A stretch of DNA of 64,000 nucleotides from Stomorhina lunata (lineage: Eukaryota; Arthropoda; Insecta; Diptera; Rhiniidae), in NCBI GenBank assembly GCA_933228675.1, contig OW121743.1:96225998-96289997 (forward strand), read 5' to 3'. This document shows positions 55,150 to 64,000 of the stretch, piece after piece. A model generated the notes under the pieces. That model worked only from the letters and a program-made list of their open reading frames with translations. It was not told where the DNA came from and searched no databases. A program made the translations under genes and the position numbers. The first letter of the stretch is position 1, and every line of letters starts with the position of its first letter.

Positions 55150-57290
55150 TTCGAAAAAAATTTTCCGTATGAAATTTTTTGTATAGAAAACTTACGGTAT
55201 AAAAATGTATTCAGAAAATTTTCAGTACGAAAATTTGTTATAGAAAATTTTCGTTATAAACATTTTTATAAAAAATTTTCGGTATTAAAATTTTTTTAGT
55301 AAATTTTCGTTATAAAATTTGTTAAGAAATTTTTTATAGAAAATTTTTGGTATAAAAATTTTTTATAGAAAATTTTCGATATAAAAATTTTTTGTAGAAA
55401 ATTGTCGGTATAAAAATTTTTTATAGAAAATTTTCGATATAAAAATTTTTTATAGAAATTTTTTCGGTATAAAATTTTTTATAGTAAATTTTCGGTATAA
55501 AAATTTTTATAGAAAATTTTCGATAGAAAAATATTTTATAGAAAATTTTCGGTATAAAAATTTTTTAGAGAAAATTTTGGGAATAAAAATTTTTTATAGA
55601 AAATTTTGGGTATAAAAATTTTTTATAGAAAATTTTCGGTACAAAAATTTTTTATAGAAAATTTTCGGTATAAAAATATTTTAGAGAAAATTTTCAGTAT
55701 AAAATTTTTTATAGAAAATTTTCGGTATACAAATTTTTTATAGAAAATTTTCGGTGTAAACATTTTTAATAGAAAATTTTCGGTACACAAATTTTTTATA
55801 GAAAATTTTCGGTATAAAAATTTTTTATAGAAAATTTCCGGTATAAAAATTTTTTATAGAAAATTTCCGGTATAAACATTTTTTATAGAAAATTTTCGGT
55901 ATAAAAATTTTTTATAGAAAATTTTCGGTAAGAAAATTTTTTATAAAAAATTTTTGGTATAAACATTTTTTATTGAAAATTTTCGGTATAAAAGTTTTTT
56001 ATAGAAAATTTTTGGTATAAAAATCATTTATAGAAAATTTTCGGCTTAAAAACTTTTTATAGAAAATTTTCGGTATAAAAATTTTTATAGAAAATTTTCG
56101 GTATAAAAATATTTTATAGAAAATTTTCGGTATAAACATTTTTTATAGAAAATTTTCGGCATAAACATTTTTTATAGAAAATTTTCGGTATAACAATTTT
56201 TTATAGAAAATTTTCGGTATAAAAATTTTTATAGAAAATTTTCGGTATAAAAATTTTTACAGAAAATTTTCGGTATAAAAATTTTCGGTATAAAAATTTT
56301 TTATATATAATTTTCGGTAAAAACATTTTTTATAGAAAATTTTCGGTATAAAATTTTTTTATAGAAAATTATATAAAATTTTTTTCTAGAAATTTTTTCG
56401 GTATAAAATTTTTTATAGTAAATTTTCGGTATAAAAAGTTTTATAGAAAATTTTCCATAGAAAAATATTTTATAGACAATTTTTGTATAAATTAGTTTTA
56501 TAAAAATTTTAGGTATAAAAATTTTTTTACAGAAAATTTTCGGTATAAAAATTTTTTATAGAAAATTTTCGGTATAAAAATTTTTTATATATAATTTTCG
56601 GTAAAAACATTTTTTATAGAAAATTTTCGGTATAAAATTTTTTTATAGAAAATTATATAAATTTTTTTTTCTAGAAATTTTTTCGGTATAAAATTTTTTA
56701 TAGTAAATTTTCGGTATAAAAAGTTTTATAGAAAATTTTCCATAGAAAAATATTTTATAGACAATTTTTGTATAAATTAGTTTTATAAAAATTTTTTATA
56801 GAAAATTTTAGGTATAAAAATTTTTTGTAGATAATTTTCGGTATAAAAATTTTCGGTATAAAAAATTTGTTATAGAAAATTTTCGGTAGAAAAATTTGTT
56901 ATAGAAAATTTTCGTTATAAAATGTTTTTCTAGAAATTTTTTCGGAATAAAATTTTTTATAGTAAATTTTCGGTTTAAAAATTTTTATAGAAAATTGTCG
57001 ATAGAAAAATATTTTATAGAATATTTTTTGTATAAATTTGTTTTAGAAAAAAAAAAATTTTAACAGAAAAAGTTGGGTACAAAATTTTTCTATATAAAAA
57101 CTCCGATACAAAATTTTTCTTTAGAAAATTTTGGGTATAAAATTTTTCTATAGAAAATTTTCAGTATAAAAATTTTTTATAGAAAATTTTCGTTGTAAAC
57201 TTTTTTTATAGAAAATTTCCTTATAAACATTTAAAAAAAATCTTTTTTAAAAAATTTTTATAAGGAAACAAATAAAATTATAAAATTTTT
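55150..57290 (+). repeat. 29-bp minisatellite array, TTTTCGGTATAAAAA type
   Basis: TTTTTTATAGAAAA joined to TTTTCGGTATAAAAA; the CGG spacing at 55868 and 55897 is 29. Homogeneous between about 55330 and 56260, decaying to the right. Confidence 0.94.
56293..56800 (+). repeat. Higher-order duplication inside the 29-bp array
   Basis: A block of about 215 bases beginning near TTATATATAATTTTCGG recurs with a 284-base offset (56301 and 56585), carrying the same private variants (AAAATTATATAAA, TTTTCCATAGAAAAATA, TAAATTAGTTTTATAAAAA). Confidence 0.85.
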
Positions 57291-59690
57291 CTTTATAAAT
57301 ATTTCATTTAACAATTTCAAATGTACCATAATCGCTGCACATGTGTTTACTATAAATCAATTGCTTATTATCTTTCCATATTTTGAACTTAATTATTATT
57401 TTAATTTTTCACTTTAAAACTTTAGAATATAAACTTTAGTAAAATCTAACCCCCAAAAAAGTTGACCGTAGATCAAGTTGGGTTTTATTGACTAATAAGA
57501 CTTTGTTTTCTAATAAAGCCAAACTTTTATACGTGTTTTCGCAATTTGTAATTGTCAGTTTAAGAAAAAAAAAAAAAACTATGACACATAAATTCTATTG
57601 TTAGAAGCTATTAACCCTAGAATACGAATGTAAAAAATCAATCCGCAATCCCATATAGATGAGCTTAGTGACTCTTGCTCTAAGTACATCGACCAATAAA
57701 CGGCCAGTATTTGCAAAATACATAAAATAGCCTTCGCAGTCTAGGGTTATGTAATGGTATATGTCGGCCACTTAAAATCCCTTCTCCCTAGTTTTATCTT
57801 CAAATTGTTTACCTTAGATTTAATTTTACTTAATTCCAAACTAGACTTCATCATTAAAAAATAAAAATTAATGCAGTTTTCACTTTAAACATATACAAAT
57901 TTTCATGTAAACATATTATACATATTTTATATATTTCCCCCAAAAAATTATGTGTCTTTGAAAACTTTTTAATGATCCAAAACACATGGTGCTGGTTATA
58001 CCAAATATGGCTTGAAAAAATAACTGTCTGTACAAAAAGAAATTACAAAAACCTATAACAAATACATTTACTTTACATGTGTACAATATATACTTAAAAG
58101 GATACATAAGGACATTTTTTTTTGGATTCAAAGGAATTTGTATTGTATTAGGTAACATATTTGTTCGATATTTTCAAAAAATAATTTTGTAACCTGTCCT
58201 TGTTATTGTTGTCATATTTTCTTTTGCTTATTTCCTTTTACAAAATTATTATAAATTTTATTTTTTTTTTTGTTAACATCAGCTGTTGTCTGTAAAATTA
58301 AATTCTTTTTTCTTTTGATTTTTTTGGGAATGGAAAATTATCTTAAAATTTTTTCTTTGATTTGTTATTTCATGCTGGAGTAGACTGTTCAATTCTTATG
58401 CCATTAGGCTTATTTGTTCTTTTCGTTACTTGCTTTTAAACACATGAATTGTTACCGGTATTTCCGTAAAGAATGCAAGAGACATGTTTTCCTTTTTACA
58501 CAGCAGCTTTACCACCTCTCCCCTCTAACACCTAAAAGTAAGCTTTGAAAATCTAGTCATGTGTATCCTTCTTTTACATTTTGTGTTATCGAAATATTCA
58601 TTGTCTTGAACAAAATTTCAAAGTTTGTTGCCGATGTCATCGTGTACATAGCAGTTCATTAGCTTAATTTATACATGATCATATATTTTTTTTATATGTG
58701 AGTATTTGGGTAAAGGGAAATCTGATTATATGACTTTGTTTTTTGTTCTGTTTCCTTTTTTTTTTTTGACTTTGGTTCATTTGGCTTCATTTCTTTGAGA
58801 GCATGTACAGGAAATGTAGACAATTTTTTGGTTGTTGATATTTGCAAGATAACAAGTACTTAAAGGTGTTTCTTATTTCAAAATTTTTCGAAAATTTTTT
58901 TACACTCAAATTATTCTGGGAGTTTTTCTTTACGTATTTTCATTTTTTTTTGTCAGAAAATAAATAATGAAACTTTTGTGAAAGTAATTAAAAGTTATTG
59001 ATGCACATGAAGAAGGGAATGAAATTAGTTATGTTTTCGATTAATTTCATGCTTTTGAGTTTAAATTTGTTTATGACTTGACAAAATTTAAGGGATAAAT
59101 TTGGGAAAAGCTTGAAATTAAATTTTTTATCATAAACAGTTCTTTGAGAAAATAAATTTTGATACAAAATTTAATACTTAATCTAAAATTTGTTACAGTT
59201 TACAATTAAATTTTTAATTTGGAAAGTTGTATTAAATTATACCTAAAACTTTGTATTAAAAATTTTAGATTTTTCTGGAAATTAAATTTAGTAATAAAAT
59301 TGTAATTCAAAATCAGAACTAAACCCGAAAACATACAGACAAAACAGTTGTATACAATTGAAGCTTTGAATTTTAACTCTTTCAGAGCCACTTAATTTCC
59401 TGATATTTCGAAGAAATTTTAGAAATTTTTCTAATTGAGATTTATGCTAGAAAAATTGTTCTTAATTTTATACAAAATTTTAGAAAGTTTTCATACAAAA
59501 ATTTTAAAAATTTTATGATATTACAAAAAAAATTAATTTTTTACAAAATTGGAGAAAATTTTAATACAAAATTTTATAAAATTTGACAAAAATTTACGAA
59601 ATTTTAAATTTGAAAAAACTTTCAATGAAAATTTTAAGGAACTAAAATTTTTTTAAACTTTCATAGAACTAAAATTTTTTTTAAATTTTC
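57291..59690. other. Non-coding AT-rich stretch
   Basis: No gene was recognised. It contains the piggyBac-like MITE listed separately and decayed satellite-like DNA from about 59400. Confidence 0.5.
57611..57750. mobile_element. piggyBac-like MITE
   Basis: TTAA at 57611 is followed by CCCTAGAATACGAATG. The right end reads CCTTCGCAGTCTAGGG and then TTAT at 57747-57750. The right end's complement, CCCTAGACTGCGAAGG, agrees with the left end at 13 of 16 positions. The CCCTAGA start and TTAA target are typical of the piggyBac superfamily; TTAT would be a one-base decay of TTAA. The 132-bp interior codes for nothing. Confidence 0.7.
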
Positions 59691-59694
59691 TAAA

Positions 59695-59905
59695 ATTCAA
59701 AAAGAAGAATATTCGCATTTGATCCCAAATCTGTTACATTTATTTATTAATGTAACAGAAGTGAAGGAAGATGAAAACTGAAAATTGTTTGTATTTTGTT
59801 CATTCGATGATCTACAATTTTACTTATGGCTTATGAACATAATTCTTAAAGGTTTTGTTTGTAAAATAAGTATGATGCGAGGTTTTCGATTTGTTTAAAT
59901 TGGGG
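59695..59905 (+). repeat. Array central module M
   Basis: TTCGCATTTGATCCCAAATC, TGTTACATTTATTTATTAATG-type palindrome, then parts corresponding to the 6180-6310 end of module M in the opposite orientation (GAAGGAAGATGAAAACTG, CTTATGGCTTATGAACATAA, GCGAGGTTTTCGATTTG). The module has thus been rearranged internally. Confidence 0.7.
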
Positions 59906-59929
59906 ATAATCCTCCGAAAATTTCTTAAA

Positions 59930-62270
59930 AATATTTTTTTTGTTTTGAATTTTTAAAGAAATTAAGATTTCTTAAAATTTTCATCAAAATGAAAATTTCT
60001 TAAAATTTTCATCAAAATGAAAATTTCTTAAAATTTTCATCAAAATGAAAATTTCTTAAAATTTTCATCAAAAGGTATTTTTTTTTTAATTTTAATCAAA
60101 CAGAAAATTTGGTCTTATTTTCATAAAAATAAAAAATTTTTAAAATTTTCAAAGAAACAAAAATTTTTTAAATTATCAAAAATTTGAAAATTTGTTAAAA
60201 TTTTCATAGAAATTGAATTTTTTTTTAATTTTTCATAGAAATAAAAAATTTTTGAAAATTTTTTTTAATTATTTAAATTTAAAAAATTTCTCATAGAAAT
60301 TAAAATTTTGTGCAAAACTGAAAATTTCTTATAATTTTCAAAGAAATGAAAATTTGTTCAAAATTTCATAAAAATTTTAATCAAACAGAAAATTTGGTCT
60401 TATTTTCATAAAAATACAATTTTTTTTTTAATTTTCAAAGAAACAAATATTTATTGAATGGTCAAAGATTTGAAAATTTGTTAAAATTTTCATAGAGATC
60501 GGATTTGTTTTAATAAAAAACTAGAAAAAAAAATAGAAATAAAAAATTTGTGAAATTTTTTTTAAATATTTAAATTTGAAAAATTTCTCATAGAAATTAA
60601 AATTTGTTTAAATTTTCATTGAAATTAAATTTAGTGTAAAACTGAAAATTTCTTATAATTTTCAAAGAAATTCAAATTTGTTCAAAATTTTATAAAAATT
60701 AAAATTTTTTAAAATTGCAATGAAAATTGTTAAAATTAAGTACAAATGAAAATTTATTTAAATTTTCACAGAAATAAAAATTACTTAAAATTTCCAAAGA
60801 AAACTTTAAAACTTTTCCCAATAATCAAAATTAGTTTAAATTTTCATAGAAATAAAAGTTTGTTAAAATAAAAAAAAAATTATATTTGTAAAATTTTTCA
60901 TAGAAATAAAAATTGTTAAAATTCCCATAAAAATGAAAATTTGTTCAAATTCTCATAGAAACAAAAAATTCTTAAAATGTAAAAATAATAAAAATTTGTT
61001 AAAATTTTCATAGAAATGAAAATTTGTTAAAATTTTCAAAAAAAATTAAATTCGGAATAAATTTTCATAGAAATAATTTATTTTTTAAATTTTCATAGAA
61101 ATGAAAGTTTGTTAAAATCTTCAAAGAAGTAAAAATTTCTTAAGATTTTTGAAGAAATGAAATTTTTCATATTTGGGAAAATTTGTTAAAATATTTATTG
61201 AAATGGAAATTTGTTAAAATTTATTAAAATTTTTTTAGAAATGAAAAAATTAAATTTTTAAAATTTTTTATGGAAATAAAAATTTTTTGAAACTTTCATT
61301 GAAATCAAATAGTGTTAAAATTTTCATAGAAATATAAATTTCTTATAAAACATTAAAATTTTCTTTTTGGGAAAATTTTTATAGAAATTAAAATTTAGTG
61401 TAAAATGAAAATCTGTTAAAATTTTTATTGAAATGGAAATTTGTTAAAATTTATTAAAATTTTTTTAGATTTTAATTTAAATTTTTAAAATTTTTTATGG
61501 AAATACAATTTTTTTAAAACTTTCATTGAAATAAAATAGTGTTAAAATTTTCTAGAAATGGAAATTTCTTATAATTTTCAAAAAAAAAAAAAAAGTAGAA
61601 TTTCTTAAAATTTAAAAAAAAAAAATTGTTAAAATTTAAAAAAAAAATGGAAAATTTTTTAAGATTTGCAAAGAAATGAAAATTTGTTAAAATTTTAAAA
61701 GAAAAAAATATTTGTTAACATTTTCTTGGAAATGAAAATTTAGTGAAATTTTAATTGAAATAAAAAATTTGGTAAAATTTTCATTTAAATTAAAATTTTG
61801 TGTAAAAATTAAAATTTATTAAAATTTTCATAAAAATTAAAATTTATTAAAATTTTCATAAAAATTAAAATTTATTAAAATTTTCAAAGAAATAAAAATG
61901 TGTTAAAACTTTTATAGCAATCAAAATTTAAAAAAAAATTTTATGGAAATGAAAATTTGCTGAAATCAAAATTTAGTGTAGAAATTAAAATTTCTAAAAA
62001 TTTTCAGAAAAATTAAAATTTCTAAAAATTTTCATAAAAATTAAAATTTTTAAAAATTTTCATAAAAATGAAAATTTGTTAAAATATTCATAGAAATAAA
62101 AATTTTTATAGAAAAAAAATATTAAAAATTTTCATTGAAATTAAAATTTGGTAGAAATTAAAATTTGTTCAAATTTTAGAAAAATTTGCATTACTATAAA
62201 AATCTTACCAAATTTAAAAAAAATTCCATTGAAATTAAAATTTTAAAACATTTTTATAGTTATGAAAACA
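59930..62270 (+). repeat. Degenerate A/T minisatellite array, TTAAAATTTTCATAGAAATG type
   Basis: Short units of AAAATTTGTTAAAATTTTC joined to ATAGAAATG. Four nearly identical 28-bp copies with TTCATCAAAATG lie at 59965-60075. A block containing GAAAATTTGGTCTTATTTTC is repeated at about 60100 and 60380, so higher-order copying occurred here too. Confidence 0.85.
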
Positions 62271-64000
62271 ATTTCTTGTGCCCAAAGGGTTAATTCATAA
62301 CAAACTTTTAATATATAATAATGACAAAAGCATATTTTTGGCTTAAGTTTTGCAAAAAATATCCCGCCGGGTTTTCAAATCTATACAAATCCTTTAAAAA
62401 AAAGTCTTATTTTCTAAAATTGATGCTATGGTTATTAAGGCGTGGTTTATGAGCTCAACAAATTAAGCCGCAACATGCCGCAGTTATGGTTAATCTGCTG
62501 GAACATTATCAAAAAAATCTGAAAATCTAGAGAAATAAACCAAAAAAAGGAAGGCAATAATGCAACCAAACAAAACCTAAAAAGAGCATAAATTTTGAAG
62601 TTGGAAAAAACTACGAAACAACTTAAACAAAGTTTTGGCTCTTAAAGAAAGAAATGAAAATAACCATAAAATGAACCAAATTCATTTATTCCAGTGGAAT
62701 AGAGACTAAATAGTTTTTAAAAATGGCTGTTTTTATGCGGGAAATAAGAAAACAAAAAAATATAACATCAAAATAAAAAGCTTGACTGGTTAAGACACTA
62801 ATGTTAAATGGGTTCATTGTATTCAATATTGCCAAATTGAAGAAAAAAAAAACTGAAGAAAAAAAATCAGAAAATCAAAGAAAATATTAAATAAAGAAAA
62901 ACAACAGTTTCAAGATTTTTATATGCAAATAAGAAGTTTTTTTTTTCCTTTACTGAAGTCTATACAAAAGTTGAATTTTGTTTAAAAATATCCTGCAGCA
63001 ACATGTAATGGGCCTATCAAATGGTTGTTACCAGTTGTTCTGGTTGCTGATTTTATTTTTCCAGTCTGAATATGTAAGTGTCTGCGTAAAGAAAGGCATA
63101 TTTTTATGCATAAAACGTATAAATAAAACATTAAGAAATAAAACGAAATATCAGCAGTTTTTCTTATTTTTTGTGCTTCATTTCTCAAATAACAACAGTC
63201 TTTTGTAATAATGTCTTTTTTGCTGGTTCATTGAAAATGAAATCTAAAATTCATTACATGTGCTATACAAAAATATACACACAAAACATCGCACATATAC
63301 ACAGATACACGCACGTTGAGAGAAAAACAAAAGAAAACTGAAAAATGAAGTCCTTTATTGGTATATAAGTAATATATACCAATTGTATATAAATATACAT
63401 GTATATATTTCCCAATATGTCTGTTTGCTATGCTCTGTAGTTACAAATACAGATATGCAAAAGTATAAAGAATCTACATACATATATTTTAGCTGCGTAA
63501 CCTTATCCATTTGCCTTCATTTGTTTATACTTTTCTTTAACACCCACACGACCTAACCGTGTGGCACTTGTGATCCCTTAGGACTCAAATAACCAGAACG
63601 AATCAGGCAAATAAAAAAATACAAAACCCACCCCTCCAACAATGATTTCCCTCTAAGCACTTGTGTTTAACATCGGAAGTCTGGCGCCAAAATGAAAGTA
63701 ACGTAAATGTAAATCGAATGAACAAAATAATTTTAATAATATCTAAAGAATTCCTTTACTGAGCTAAGCATGTGAATAACAAAACAGTAGAAACATTAGG
63801 TATTTTTTTGCGTTATTTTGGTAAAACCTTAAGGGAATAAGATGAATTGCAATCAATTTTGAAAAACCAAATATCACTTATTTACTCGGTTATTAGAGCA
63901 TTTGTTTAACATACTAATTTGTTTGTTTGGTTTTACTTTAATAAATCATGTTGTCGGCTTAATATGCAAAAATGCTAACTCACTTTCAGCAAATTTTGCA
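62271..64000. other. Non-coding AT-rich stretch
   Basis: No gene was recognised. A (CA)-rich patch lies at 63270-63315. The frames at 62978-63208 show no family pattern. The stretch at 63540-63720 is less AT-biased but has no supported exon. Confidence 0.5.

Noticed and set aside
62978..63208. Possible exon with an upstream TTTTTCCAG acceptor-like string
   Set aside because: The acceptor-like string is common in AT-rich DNA, and frames are open on both strands with no conserved protein pattern.

Overview
The window looks like gene-poor, very AT-rich nuclear DNA of a higher fly (Brachycera, probably a calyptrate). The grounds are a BEL/Pao LTR retrotransposon, several INE-1/DINE-1-like Helentrons with (GTCC)n or (GTCT)n cores, a Tc1/mariner DD37E transposase relic, hairpin MITEs and large A/T-rich minisatellites. 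I recognise no host exon, tRNA or rRNA; the species and the neighbouring host gene cannot be named from this sequence.

The main coding feature is one BEL/Pao element at 28262-36840. It has two 289-bp LTRs that read identical, TG...CA ends, a GATT target duplication and a primer site complementary to tRNA-Tyr. A fused gag-pol frame starts at 29443. A perfect 170-bp tandem duplication inside the integrase shifts the frame, so gag-pol is split (29443-34254, then 34104-34895). A third frame (34936-36081) sits where env would be, behind a plausible splice acceptor. It is not env-like: it encodes a second, diverged nucleocapsid-type zinc-knuckle region plus a retropepsin-like domain. Five 44-bp repeats lie between it and the 3' LTR. 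The element landed inside a minisatellite array, which continues on both sides.

Minisatellite arrays fill a large part of the window: 0.84-2.6, 5.8-6.5, 14.5-16.0, 17.7-19.7, 22.7-25.2, 26.7-28.3 plus 36.8-37.5, 40.1-42.8, 45.7-48.4, 51.4-52.9, 55.2-57.3 and 59.9-62.3 kb. Units are about 28-31 bp. Most arrays share a palindromic half (consensus TTTTCTATAGAAAA or close) joined to an array-specific half. The arrays at 14.5-16.0 and 17.7-19.7 kb use the same 31-bp unit in opposite orientations around a 1.7-kb centre, like a Foldback element or a long-hairpin locus. Several arrays are bordered by the same non-satellite modules (called A, M and R here), which suggests that arrays and borders move or duplicate together.

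Other dispersed repeats: four INE-1-like Helentrons (7.6, 10.6, 21.2 and 43.6 kb; the third contains a broken mariner-type transposase), three copies of a second Helentron-like subfamily (6.7, 10.0 and 53.0 kb), a two-copy hairpin MITE (12.4 and 42.5 kb), a piggyBac-like MITE (57.6 kb) and a non-coding family called R2 (11.4-12.4, 50.7-51.2 and 53.5 kb). The rest is AT-rich single-copy-looking sequence with simple repeats.
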